A DNA stretch of 64,000 bases, taken from Erpetoichthys calabaricus (lineage: Eukaryota > Chordata > Cladistia > Polypteriformes > Polypteridae). Below are positions 33,011 through 44,770 of the stretch, in pieces. The notes beneath the pieces are model-generated. The model worked only from the letters and a program-made list of their open reading frames with translations. It ran no database searches and was not told the DNA's origin. The DNA lies in the NCBI RefSeq assembly GCF_900747795.2, contig NC_041408.2, positions 33,316,204-33,380,203 on the forward strand. The letters are read 5' to 3'. Position 1 is the first letter of the stretch, and each line of letters starts with the position of its first letter. Position numbers and translations under genes: made by a program.

Positions 33011-34899
33011 TATGGTATAACCTTTCACCCCAGTAAGTTAATATGAGATAGAACGTTCTTAGCTATGTCTGTAATACAGTGTGTTAATTCAGTCAGTGTG
33101 TTTTGGAATCGGCTCTTAGCTAACATGGACTGATAGCCTATGCCATTTACAAACTGCAAATGGGACTTACAGTTTTCAGACTGTTTAGAACTGGTTCAAC
33201 TGTATGAGCAAACTTAAAAAATCAAACAAAGATATATAAGTTTTAAAAATAACTTTTCTTTGCTATATCATTTTTTCTCTATTTTTGTGTGAAATATTTT
33301 ACTTTGAATTTTTACTAAAGCTTTTAAAATGAAGATATTTTGCATGTGGAATCATTTCAACGCGTCAAACTATTGCCAGAATCCCATGAAGCGAACTAAA
33401 GCTGCAGAACTTTGGTGATTTTGGGTAAACGCAGTTACACATGCAAAGAAGTTGATAACCTCTCAAAAGTAACAGGGACTACTAAGGAGATACTTAGTGA
33501 CTTAGAAATTGTAAAGGGAGAAGTACTGCTCATAATAAACAGGCTGAAATGCAATAAATCACCAGGGCCAGAAAACATTTATCCTTGAGTACTAAATTCA
33601 TTTTTGTGCATTTTTGGTTAAATTTTAACAGTTACTTATACCTGAAACTTTTGTATGAATGTCAACAGGAAAGACATCATTCTCAGAACACTAGCAAAAA
33701 TTGCACACATTTGGCATGTTTTGAGCACACAAACAGATAAATGACAGGCAGTTTATGTGACACAAGTTATGTAAGAATTTTTTTTTTTTTCATTTTTCAT
33801 TTGACATTTTTCACATTGTTTGCCAATGTCCAGAGCTGGCCACTGCAGTGTCAAGTTGAAAATGAATCTTCAATATGTAACTTCTCCACAAAAACTATTA
33901 TTTTTTTCCCCCATTACAAACTACATGGAGTAAGTAACATATGAGTAAAGCATTTTTGGGTGGAGTATTCCTTTAATCCACTGAGCCATCCACAGAGAGA
34001 ACTGGGTCTTCTTAAGGAACTGTTATTTCAATACTGAAAGTTACCCTTTTTATTTAATCAAGAATAGTAGGATGATAATTGCTTAAAACATATCAGGAAT
34101 GCCATTGAGCCTGTTAATAGACACCTACCTCTTCGTAGACAGCATACACCATAACGAGAGGAGCCTCATTTTGTGCAGGAAGAGGAATGTTAAGTATCAA
34201 AACACAAGGAAGATAAATAGCAGCTACATCTAGACCTCTGCTTGTGCCTTTGTGAGATTTGTAGACTGGTGCATGCCCACCTGTCACAAGAACACTTGGA
34301 AACAAATAAAACCTTTGAGCTGAACAAGCAGGACACATTTGTCTCTCATGCCTGAAGTGTCAATTACAACAGATACCCAGTGGGGGTAAAAAAAAAGTAC
34401 CCCTCGCACCTCATTCTTTGATAGACATTCCTTTTCAAGGAACTGAGTTTGGTATGGCTAGACCCCTTAGAACATTCTTCATGGAGTCATAAATATATAA
34501 TAGTTCTAGTAAACTGCTGTTCATGATACCTGGAAGAAATAACAATTTGGGTTGCAAATTTAAAAACTAAAGCAGAACTGGGTGGGGTCTTTGCGAGAGT
34601 AGGCATTTCTAAGGTGGTCTTTGCTGATTAAAAGAATGGAGTTTACTTCAGAAACCTTCATGTATACAGCCAATTGTTGTTGCACAAAGCATTTGAAAAC
34701 ATCTGTTTATCATCCTCAGATGAATTAAAGAATGAATGGGTCTAGTAGATATTGTGGTTAGACAACTGAACACATGCCTAGCAGGCTAATCTGCTAAAAC
34801 ATTGGCATGATTTTACTTAGTCTATGGGCTACCAGGAATCATTACTTATTGTATTTTCTGAAACCATTATATAAAACTGTCGGGAGACACTATCATCAT
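33011..34899. other. Mostly unassigned; contains CR1-like LINE part 3
   Basis: The RT start of the CR1-like LINE lies at about 33460-33600. The rest is AT-rich with no recognised gene. The stretch just before 34900 may belong to the Gypsy fossil. Confidence 0.5.
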
Positions 34900-35130
34900 C
34901 AGAAAAAAGACTGTTGCAGCAGGTCCTAAATAAAGTAGTATATATTGTAGATGAAAACCCAGGATTAACAAATCTAATTTAGCACAATTTTGTCACCGAT
35001 CCTGGGATAATATGGCAAAAATACACTTATCTTCCTAAAGTGAAATGAGCAAATGTTAAGGTATAAATTAAAAAGATACTTGACCTAGAGGTAATCAAGG
35101 AAAATACCAATCTGTGGTCTTGTCCCTTTA

Positions 35131-36397
35131 CAGTACATCCCCAAAATTCATGGAGGTTACGTTCCTAGAGCAACTGAGAATTGTGAAAAACCGTGACTTT
35201 TGGATGTGGTTCAAAAATGCCTATTTTTATAGTTTAAACCCTAAATATGCCCCCAACGCACTTTAATTTCATTGCAAACTCAGCTTAACACATTAATACA
35301 TTACCTAAAAAATTACCATAATACATTACCTAAAAAAAGAATGTAAAGGTAAACCGTCTACTGTACTGCTATGCCTCCCGCGGTGCTAGAATGTAAAATA
35401 CCAATGTTACCACTATATACGTACAGTAATTCAGGCAAGCGCGTTTTCTTTGGTATGCGGTCATTTTCTTTGTTATAAGTAAATACGTCATAATTTAATT
35501 TAATTAAAATACAGTAAAATGAATAGGTACTCACCAATGATGAATGATATTGATGATGATGAAGTAGCTGTGCAGTACGATATTAAATTGTTTCTGAAAA
35601 TGATCAAACCATCCCTTACTGGCTTGAAAATCTTCAGGCTCCGGTGCTGTTGATGGTCCTGGTTGCAGTTCTTCAGCACCTTCTACATTGTCTCCTGTAG
35701 CGAACTGCTGATACAATTTCCATGCTTTCTCATGGATGATGTTACCATCCAAGGGGATGTTGTTCTTCCTGCAGTCGGTGATCCACAATGCCAAGGCAGA
35801 TTCCATCCTGACAATATTTTTATTCATTACGGTAGTTACCTTTTTGGCACTATCACAGAAACTTACAGATATGGTACTCCAGATCGCTGCTTCGTTCTTC
35901 TTTATGTAGCATGCGGTGCTTTCATTAATGCCATAGTGGCGTGCTACTTTTTAGTTCCCAGAGCAAATCCAGTAGTTCTTCCTTCTCCTAGAGTGTTTTA
36001 AGCTTCTCTGGTGCTTAGGCTCAGTGCCTGAAGCCTTAGAAAGTGCAGGGTGTTTTGCGACATCTTGTGTGTTCAAGAATAACAAAATGAATACAATAAC
36101 AAAATGGAAAACTCGAGAACACTCAAGTGGAGACGCATCACATGGCAGCAGTCAATCAGCAGCAATGAGAAATGAATAACACTCTCGGATTGGCAACTTT
36201 CACCATCCCAAACCATGTTTTCCTCAGCAGTTGCTTCCTGTTCTCTCTACAGCAGAGTATTGCCACGAAAAAAGGCCATAAAAAATTGCTGAGGATATTT
36301 GCACTTTCCGCTAACAATTAATAGTTAGGTTCTAAGGAAAAATTTGTGAACGACTGAGTCCGTGAACCCTGAACTGCATCTCCGCGGGGGTCTACTG
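35131..36397 (-). mobile_element. Tigger (pogo-type) DNA transposon, internally deleted
   Basis: Ends cagtacatccccaaaattca and, on the reverse strand, cagtagacccccgcggagat form inverted repeats; TA borders both ends. Only the DNA-binding half of the transposase is left (35531-36000). At 1.27 kb it is about half the length of a complete Tigger. Confidence 0.85.
35531..36000 (-). pseudogene. Tigger transposase, CENP-B-like DNA-binding part
   Basis: Minus-strand reading contains YGINESTACYIKKNEAAI (psq/CENP-B N-terminal HTH), then in the open frame 35827-35531: ESALALWITDCRKNNIPLDG, EKAWKLYQQF and FQASKGWFDHFQKQF (second CENP-B-type HTH). Stops interrupt the part above 35827. The DDE catalytic domain is missing. 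In a complete element this half binds the terminal repeats. Confidence 0.8.
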
Positions 36398-37330
36398 TAT
36401 ACTGGTACTCAAACCTGATGTGTCATGGTGACTCAACAATGCCTCCCAGTCAGATGCCTACCCTATGCCCAGGGTTGACAATCTTATTCTGAAACTTGGT
36501 TAAACTCATTTCAGCACAATTGAAATGATCAAAGCTTACTGGTAAACACTGCAAAAGAAATTAGATCTCGTAGTGGGCAATGGCAATACTGTGTCCTTCC
36601 ACTTGGGCTTCATTGAGCTCTGGTGGACAGATTGCTCAAACCTCATGATACATAAATTATTGCTTACGTAGACAATATTACTGTATATTCCTGCACCTGG
36701 AAAGAACGTCTGTAACATCCATTGGCTGTCTTTCAAATCTTACAAGAAGGTGGTCTACACACTAATCCAAAAATGTTTCTTTTAGCTAACTTAAGGTAAG
36801 TATTTGGTCTGGTTAAGCCACAGACATCCAAAGTAGCCACCGTTCAAGGTTAACCCTGGCCCAAGGCAAAATGGCAGTTACAAGCCTTTGTAAGATTAGT
36901 GGGGTACTATTAAAGGTTTTTACACTGGTTTTCTGAAAGGGCTAGGTCTTTATCCGAACTCACAAGAAAGTAGGCTCTGAATTTTATGATATGGAATGAT
37001 CAAGCAGAACAGGCATCCTGTGACCTAAGCAAAGTACACACTACTGCATCATTACTTACCAAACCTAACTTTTCCTTACATTGTCTCCTCCAGATTGACA
37101 CATCTGAAACCAGCCTGGAGCGCCATATTAAGTTAGGTTATTGATGGTGCAGAAAATCCTGCTCTCTTTCTTAGCCAGGAACTACTGGGCCAGAATAAAA
37201 TGTACGCTGCTGGGGAGAGAGAAGATCTTGCAATAAAATGGGCCACTTCCAAGTTAAAGTATTACCTGCTGGGATGGGAATTTACTTTGATTAGAGATCA
37301 GGCACCACTACATTGAATTTTTTATTTAAA

Positions 37331-38029
37331 TGACATTTGGCTTATAAATATATAAGCAGAAACACAGCTTAATATTAAACCCTAACAGTAAAACATTTAC
37401 TAGAAATGTTTCATATTTCAATTCAATTTATTTTTAGTATCATTTTATTCTTATTCTAGATTTAAGGAGAAGTGATGCCAAATGAAAGTTTTTTTTTTTT
37501 TAATTAAAGAATTTGGCTTGTTCTATAGCTGCTATTTTTATTCTAAAAATCTTTTTTTTTTTTTTTTTTTTTTACTAGCACTCCAGTCCAGATTGAAACT
37601 TGGCTATAAATCCTGATAGATGTTTTCGTTTCATATTAGGTTTTGTGAAAGCAGGTCGATTTACTTTACCAAAGAGCTATGAAGTGTACAGACTTCAAAA
37701 GACCCGCAAGGCAGAAGAATGCGTGCAGAAAGAACTTCATAAATAAACATGCATCACGGTGGCAAGGCCTGTTGGATTGATTAAACTGTAAACTCAATTC
37801 AGGCTGTACACCCAAGTTAAACATTTGCTCGGACAGTGAGTGGAGAAACTCTGTGAAGTGAAGCCACAGTGGTATGCATAGGAAGACATGGCTCATAATC
37901 TTTCTATGCTGTGGCCTGCAGGATGTCCACATAGTCTCTCCTAAGTAAGAGTGTCATTGGCAGAAGGGACCAATTCTGAACAAAGCAGAGGCGCCCTTCT
38001 TGGCAGCTCAAGATCGTCGTATGATCTCC
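37331..38029. other. Unassigned AT-rich interval
   Basis: Includes a 20+ base T run near 37551. No gene recognised. Confidence 0.5.
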
Positions 38030-38235
38030 ACTTGACAGATTCATTGCCCATTTTGTTTTCATTTGGTTTGACCCACATTGCTGGATTGGCACTCCAGCCA
38101 CTGTAAAAAGAACCTCACACTGTTCCAGTCATTTTAGAACTAATGTGCTGCTGAGGTTTCACCCACATGGCTGCACTCTGGTTCTAATTTGGGATCCTGA
38201 GGTGATTTGCTGTGTGGTGGGTGTGGCTACACAAG
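38030..38235 (+). mobile_element. SINE family B, 3' half
   Basis: Matches the tail of 909-1287: cctcacactgttcca, gctgaggtttcaccc, gatttgctgtgtggtgggtg. The head is missing. Confidence 0.7.
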
Positions 38236-38389
38236 ACCCAGGTGGGTGCTTTCACACAATTTGTGGCTAAATCCAGGCTCAGCATAACAGTGCCTTTAAC
38301 TGAGTTGTACTTATAATAATCAAGGTGACAATTAACTGTCAGTATACATTTGGCTAGATCACATTGTATGCTGTGATATATATATATAT

Positions 38390-41075
38390 CAGGGGTCAGC
38401 AATGGCTCTGGAGCCGCATGCGGCTGTTCAGCCTCCTTGTAGTGGCTCCCTTTGGCCTTGACAAAAAAAAACCATGAAAATGAATAAAGGCAATTTCTTA
38501 ATTTAATTTGTATTTATATATGTATATGTGTTTATTTACTACTACTACTACTACTACTACTGTTATACACTTTAACATCCAATTTTTATTTTTATTTATT
38601 TATTTATTTATAATTTGTCAACTAAAATATGAGTCACATCTACGTCTATAGCCCTCACCTTTACCTGCAGGCGGCTTCTGGAGTGTGTGACCCCTGCACT
38701 AACCATGAATTAATCCCAAAAAAGAAAAATCTCAGAAGAAAATAGAGTTTAATTCTGCGTGGACAGAAGCATTTGCCTTCACCGCCAATGATGCTGGCTT
38801 ACCGGTGTGCTTAATATGTGGCGATAAATTATCGAACAACAAATAATGTAACGTTGAAAGACATTTTCGAAACAAGCACTCAGCATTCACTGAAAAATAC
38901 CCAAGTGAAGATGAGTGAAAGAGAGCAATTTCGGAACTACAACGGAAAGCTGAACAGAGCAAACATACTTTCAAAAAGTGGATCACTTCTCCACAGTCAA
39001 CTACAGCTACTAGTTTTGTGGCAGCTCAAGAGATCGTAAGGAGGGGTAAGCCGTTCACAGACGGAGAATACATGAAAGAATCGTTCATAAAAATATCAGA
39101 GCATCTATTCTCCGACTTTAAAACAAACGGGAAATTGTTCAGAAAATTAGAGAAATGCCTCTCTCTGCAAAGACCGTCAAGGACAGGACCATTAAAATGG
39201 CAACAAACATCACCAGTAAGCAAATTGATGACATCAATTCAGCTCAAGCATTTTCAATTGCCTGTGATGAGTCAAGTGATGTAAATGATATTGAGCAGAC
39301 AGCACTGTTATGCAGATATGTGAACTCTGATGAGCCGCAAGAAGAACTGATTGAACTCATACTGCTAAAGGGCCAAACGCGGGGACAGGACATTTGTGAG
39401 GCTGTTGTGAGTTGTCTAAAAGCCAAAAGGAATAAACACAACTCACCTGGTGGCAGTGTCTACTCATGGAGCACCCAGCATGAGAGGAGCACAGAAGGGC
39501 TTTGTGAATTTACTTCAGAAGTCACTGGATCGAGAGCTGATGACGTTTCACTGCATCCTCCACCAAGAAGCACTGTGTGCTCAAACATTCCCTGCTGAAT
39601 GTGTGGAAGGGATGAACCTCGTTATCAAGATAACGAACAAAATAATTGCAAACGGGTTAAACCACCAACAGTTCTGTTCACTGTTAGAAGAAGTCGACAG
39701 CGCATATTCGGATCTCCTGCTGCACAACAGAGTCCAGGGTAGAGGTGCCGAAACGCTTCGCTACCTGTCTGGAGAATGTGAGAACCTTCTTGGAAAGCAA
39801 AGGCCTCAGCTATCCTGAACTGGGAGACCTCAACTGACTGGTAAAGTTGCACTTCATGGTGGATATGACAAGTCACTTAAACACGCTGAATAAAAATCTC
39901 CAAGGAAAGGGAAGCACGGCCCTGCAGATGCTGGAGGATGTTTTGGCGTTTGAGCGCAAGATGACAGTGTTTGCCAGAGATGTACAGAAAGGTACGCTCT
40001 CTCACTTCCCCTCCCTGAGAGAGTTCAAAGAAGCGAACAATCACATAAATTGTGATTATTTCCACCGTACAATTATTGCAATGCAAGCTGCATTTAGAGA
40101 AAGATTCAGTGAGTTCAGAAAGGAAAAAAACACTCTCTCCTTCCCTGTCACACCCCTGGACATTGACCCATCCCTCCTGAACACATCCGCATTCACAGGA
40201 GTAAGTAAGCCCGATCTAGAAATTGAACTGGCTGACATAGCGGATAAAGATTTATGGGTGTCCAAGTTCAAATGCCTGACAGCGGATCTTAAAGAAGTCG
40301 CCCGTCAGAAGGCTACTCTCACTAAAGAGCACAAATGGAGTGATATTGAAAACCTCCCCAAACCCGACAAACTTGTTTTCGACACATGGAGTGCCATTCC
40401 CGAAATGTATATGAACATGAAAAAATATGCATTTGGAGTCCTGTCCATCTTTGGCTCAACATACTTGTGTGAGCAAGTTTTCTCAAGCATGAACTTCATA
40501 AAGTCCAAATATTGCTCCCACCTCACACATGACAGCCTGCAGTCCTGTGTGAAGGTCAAAGTCACATCGTACAGCCCCGACATAGAGATGATCTGCAGCG
40601 AACTTCAGAAACAGAAGTCACATTAAACAGGTGAGTACAATAGCATTTAATAGGCTATTACTTTTCAGAAAAAAAAACACATTCATTTCAGACTTGCTGG
40701 CTGAGAGGGAAACCTGAAGAGGATGAGAGCACACTGAAATGGAATTTTATGTTTACTTTTTTAAAGCTGCTAAGCTACAGCTAAATGTTTTATTTATATT
40801 AAAGTGGGCTAGTTTTTATTTTAATTTTACACAGGTATAGGAAGGACCCAAATAGGCCTGCATAGTTCAGTTTAATTTATTTCAAAGTAGGCCTACACAT
40901 GCACACTGCACTTCTGTTTGTTGTATTCCGTGGTTGTAACATGTAAAATGTAAAAAAAAGATTAAAACTTTTAAACGTTTATAAGCTGTGTTATGTTTTG
41001 TGGCTCCAGACTATTTTTCTTTGGAGGAAGAGGGGACAAAATGGCTCTTTTGATAGTGAAGGTTGCAGACCCCTG
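38390..41075 (+). mobile_element. hAT DNA transposon (BED finger, GTF2IRD2/Charlie-like)
   Basis: Starts caggggtcagcaatggctct and ends ggttgcagacccctg, so the terminal inverted repeat is about CAGGGGTCNGCAA. About 2.69 kb, normal for an autonomous hAT. It lies in a TA-rich tract, so the 8-bp duplication cannot be read (atatatat against atatactg). The (ACT)n and ATTT tracts lie between 38530 and 38620. Confidence 0.85.
38690..40626 (+). pseudogene. hAT transposase pseudogene
   Basis: Order: BED-type zinc finger with VCLICGDKLSNN and VERHFRNKHSAF; linker FKKWITSPQS; EIVRRGKPFTDGEYMKESF; catalytic Asp in AFSIACDESSDVND; HCILHQEALC (second acidic/CxxH block); LLLHNRV..; and the long helical region with the hATC dimerisation motif GVLSIFGSTYLCEQVFSSMN at 40430-40500, ending QKQKSH. 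I see an in-frame TAA in the finger near 38840 and frame shifts near 39135, 39425 and 39740. The last 259 codons (39847-40626) are open. The protein resembles the transposase part of GTF2IRD2. The mobile source copy is probably elsewhere. Confidence 0.8.
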
Positions 41076-41211
41076 ATATACTGTGTGTAAATATATATAT
41101 AATATATATTTATATTTATATATATATTTATTTTTGTTTGTTTCATAAATCCATGTTGACATAAACTGAAAATTTGTTTATGTATATTTCATGCAGCATT
41201 AGTACCAATCA

Positions 41212-42172
41212 TGGTAACTCTTTAGTGTAGGTACTACAAAAATGTATCAATAACTCATTTACTCTTATATAACAATATGTTCACAAAGGCTTCTTTTGGT
41301 CTTTATAACACAAAACATCAGTAGACTGGCTATTCATCTCTGTGTAGTGTGGCACATTGACATGATGGTAAAATTACTTATTAATATGAAGGATTCACAA
41401 GACTTATACTAAAAAATATGTAATATCAAGAGTAACATATCTTAGTTAAACCACCAAAGTGAAATTTTGTTAGAGATGATTTAACACTTTAATGATGCAT
41501 TGTAAGTGTTATGAAGACCCAAAGAAGCGCACGTTAAAGTCATCTTTATATGTAAAATGCTACTGTGGCTGTCCGTTTGTCTGTCCAGGATTTTAAGTCA
41601 CCAGTAGCTTGCAAACCATTTAACCGATTAACCTGAAATTTGGTATACAGTACATATACTACGTGACCTCTACTATCCGCTTTCGGGGTGATGATTGACC
41701 TCCAAGATTATTCCTCTTTTTATTTTACTTTATTGTAGAATCAATTCTCAGCAGTGGGCAGCAGGGAGGCCGTGTGGCACATCCGTATGAGAGCCGTTCT
41801 CACCCCTACCACCTTTGCCGTCACTTCCTCTACCTCTTCATATCTTAAATCATTCTTGAGGGAGATTGAAGACTTAAGTGGAAAATGTACTAAGTAATTG
41901 CAACACAAACACTGACTTAATCAGTTTTAACGTGAAAAGATGCCGACGAAAGAAAAAAAGAAGCGGGCAGCTAGGGTGGAGGAAAGAAGAGCTGCTCAGG
42001 AAGCAGCAAGCGCATCAACCTGTGAGCAAACGAATTCTAAACGTATAGAGAAAGAGGACGAAAACTAGGAATGCTCAAGTCAAGTGTATTCACTGCACGC
42101 GCCGTTACTGGTGTTACATAATAGTAAATGAGTAATAGATGCATTTTTGCTGTACCTAAACTAAAGTGTTAC
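41212..42172. mobile_element. TIR element carrying a Helitron 5' piece
   Basis: Ends: ggtaactctttagtgtaggt and, reverse strand, gggtaacactttagtttagg. The inverted repeat runs about 60 bp (through caaaaatg and actcatttact). Neither end carries a transposase. The middle, 41543-42070, is a Helitron 5' region, so one element lies within the other. Confidence 0.7.
41543..42070 (+). mobile_element. Helitron 5' end fragment
   Basis: Starts tctttatatgtaaaatgcta followed by gtctgtcc text, as fish Helitron 5' ends do. At about 41940 begins a short frame MPTKEKKKRAARVEERRAAQ, the basic N-terminus of the Helitron Rep-helicase, ending at a stop after about 43 codons. No Rep or helicase domain. Confidence 0.6.
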
Positions 42173-43395
42173 CCAAATCATAATACTGGGATGTTGCGAC
42201 TACAGTGGATAAAGATTAACTGTTTAAATTAAATGAGGAGAACGTAAATACTAATCAGTCATGTACAGTAACGGTGCCCCTTATACTTCTACAAGAATGC
42301 AGTCGGCTACTTATAATTGGGGTCTCTGACACACCTTTAAGGATAAGATTCCATGTGTAAACAATAGGGGGCTTTCTACTCTGCTGCAATCCCTAAGGGT
42401 TCACCTGATAATGTCTGAAAAAAATAAGGAAATTAACCAAAAGTAAAATTGAACAATTTCTTCATTTTCCAACCTGTTTAATCCATTTTGGGGTGGTGGG
42501 TACCTGAAGGCTTCTGCATTATTGGGGATGCAAACATGGGGGAATAGGTCGAGATTTGAACTCCATTTGAATTTGAAAACCACTCATAATTTTGGGAAGA
42601 AAAACAATACTTCCATTCCTGGTAGCTTGTTATGGTGGTGTTATCTCCCTGAAAATTGGAATATGAAATGTACAGCAGCCAGAAGTATAAACTTGAGAGA
42701 TGTGTGCTTCTGTTTTCAGGGATATTTAGTAAACTGCATTTCTGACATAATGGTCAAAATAAAAACCACCACTCGCAGGCTAAAAATGATGTTGCACTCA
42801 ATCACAGTGCGCGCAGGATTCGGTGTTAGATCCCAAAGCAGTTCAAATTCACCCACCAGCATTTCACCTGTCATATCTACTGGGAATTGTGCACTTGCAA
42901 CACAGTAACATCTTGCAGACATTGCATCGCTGAGCTAAGCCTTCAAGTAACAATCATGACAATAGACTAAAAGAGAAGCTGGAGAACAAAGGACATATCA
43001 GCTTGTATGAAAGTGTGATTCACTGCAGAGCACAGAAGGTCACAATGTGAAGAGGATGAAACAGTAATGTGGGTAATTTTTGTAAATAACAAGAACAAGA
43101 GGTTCATCTAAATCAGGGACATAAAAAAGCATAAGGCGACATCCAGGGCAGCACTGATAAAGATCTTCAAAGCATCAATGAGGAAGGAGCTTCTGGCTCC
43201 AATTTCCTGGTACTTTAACTTTTAGGTCATGGAAAAAAGAGGTAATCAACTTGGCAACTGCCAGACCATCGTTGCAGTGAAGGCCAAAGGAAGTTAGTTA
43301 GTCTCTTTTAGAGGTACAAGAAGGAAATGAAAGAATGGGCAGGTGGGGCACTATGCAAGGTCAACTGGAAGAGAATGTTAAGAACTATAAAAAGA
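42173..43395. other. Unassigned interval
   Basis: A weak trace of SINE A tail (cattttccaacctgtttaat) near 42464. Nothing else recognised. Confidence 0.4.
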
Positions 43396-43645
43396 TTTTA
43401 GGTGATCTGCATTTGCAACAACAGAGGCTGAGGCTAAGGACCTGCGTTGGTATTCAGAAGCTTGCTGGTTCAAATCCCTGTTACTACCAACAGGGATTCT
43501 GCTCTGTTGGGCCCTTGAGCAAGGCCCTTAACCTGCAGTTGCTCCTGGACAGCTGTACAATGGCTGACCCTGTGCTTTGACCCCAGGGAGTATGCAAAAA
43601 CTAGCAAATTCCTACTACAATAAATTGTAGGAGATGAAATAAAGA
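43396..43645 (+). mobile_element. SINE with family B head and a different tail
   Basis: Head: gaggctgaggctaaggacct, B box ggttcaaatccc, then gttgggcccttgagcaaggc as in family B. After ttaacctgcagttgctcc the tail differs: gctgtacaatggctgaccct and an AT-rich end with gaaataaag. It implies that two SINE subfamilies share one tRNA-derived head. Confidence 0.65.
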
Positions 43646-44334
43646 TAAAAAAAAAGATACTTTACTCTCAAAAAGATCACTAGTAAGGTTAGGGTTTAAA
43701 GAGTATTCTGTAAACAAGTACAGTTTAGAGAAGAGTGATTTGCACTGTAGTTTTTGTTGCGACCATTCTGTTTTAGCAGGACTAGAAACATTCAGTCTAG
43801 TCATGGCACAGTGTTAACAAGGCTGTCGCTGCTGGGGTTTGAATGCTCCTCCTGTTTTGAGCTCAATGACGGATATGAACTGTTGCAGTGCGAGTGCACC
43901 TGCCCCATGATAAGCTGGCATCTTTTCTGAATGTGCTTCATTGATGTGTGAGCTTGCTTGTGTAGATTCTGTAAATTGTACAGCGTATGGGCTGCGAGTA
44001 TGGTGTGAGATACAAGAATTAAGTTGGATTGCACTGGATAGGCTTTGGCTGCCCACAATTATATGTTGGAATTAAGCAAAATTGGAAAAAGAATAGCATT
44101 AGCCTCGAAGTATTACCAGGTTCAATAAGAATGGCTTACTTTGATGCCTAGTTAAAATTTGTAATGTTCTTTAGTCTTCCATTCTTGTTACTTTCAGTTA
44201 GTTATCTAAAAATAAATATATCCATCAATTTTCTAATCTTGCTTAATGTAGTTTTAGAATTGTAGGGCACTCAATCATCCTGGCAGAATTCAGCTCTGAA
44301 AGGATCACCAATCTATCATTGGTCATTCACGTTG
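43646..44334. other. Unassigned interval
   Basis: Possible very old SINE A antisense trace near 44221-44330 (tccatcaattttctaatctt). No gene. Confidence 0.4.
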
Positions 44335-44770
44335 TAGCGTGCGGCCGGGGCCCTTGCCTCCACGCCTAGAGGACCAGGGGAGCAAGTGTGGCCAGTACAT
44401 TACCTCCCCCGGGATGGAACCCCCCCCTGAGTTGCAGTGGTGGCTCAGACTCCCGCATGGCTTCATGGGATCCGCAGGCACTGCCAGGGGGTGCTGCTGC
44501 GGCTGGAGTTGCTGAGCCCTTATGGGCAGTCCTTCCACCGCACCTGGAAGTGCTGCCGGAAATGAAGTCATCAAGCACCTGGAGAACTTCCGGGTGCATT
44601 ATAAAAGGAGCCAGCAGCCACTACTCCGGAGGCCAGAGTCGGGAGGAGGAAGACGAAGCTTGTGGAGGAGGAGTGGAGGAAGAATAAGAGAAATACAAAA
44701 GTATTGTGTGGAGTTGTGCTTGTGAGGACTATGTTGTGTCTGTGGGTACGGGGAAGACGTACTTTGGCAA
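44335..44770 (+). repeat. GC-rich repeat with TATA-like site, possible old LTR
   Basis: A GC-rich block beginning gtagcgtgcggccggggccc, with a promoter-like attataaaaggagcc at about 44599-44613. Composition differs sharply from its surroundings. It resembles the promoter end of an LTR, but no partner or target duplication was found. The frames within it look spurious. Confidence 0.4.

Larger units (their letters stand above)
34900..37330 (+). mobile_element. Ty3/Gypsy retrotransposon fossil (RT-RNase H) with nested Tigger
   Basis: Degenerate RT signatures lie on both sides of the Tigger: the pre-RT block before 35131, DAYPMPRVDNL just after 36440. The RNase H region lies near 37080-37320, with a KYYLLGWEFT-like tract. 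Multiply broken and old. No LTRs identified. The insertion of 35131-36397 splits the RT region. Confidence 0.7.

Noticed and set aside
38382-41083. 8-bp target duplication of the hAT element
   Set aside because: The flanks atatatat and atatactg agree only in the TA-rich part, so no duplication can be claimed.
44388-44687. 99-codon open frame in GC-rich DNA
   Set aside because: Low-complexity, no domain, and a different long frame lies on the other strand; likely a by-product of composition.
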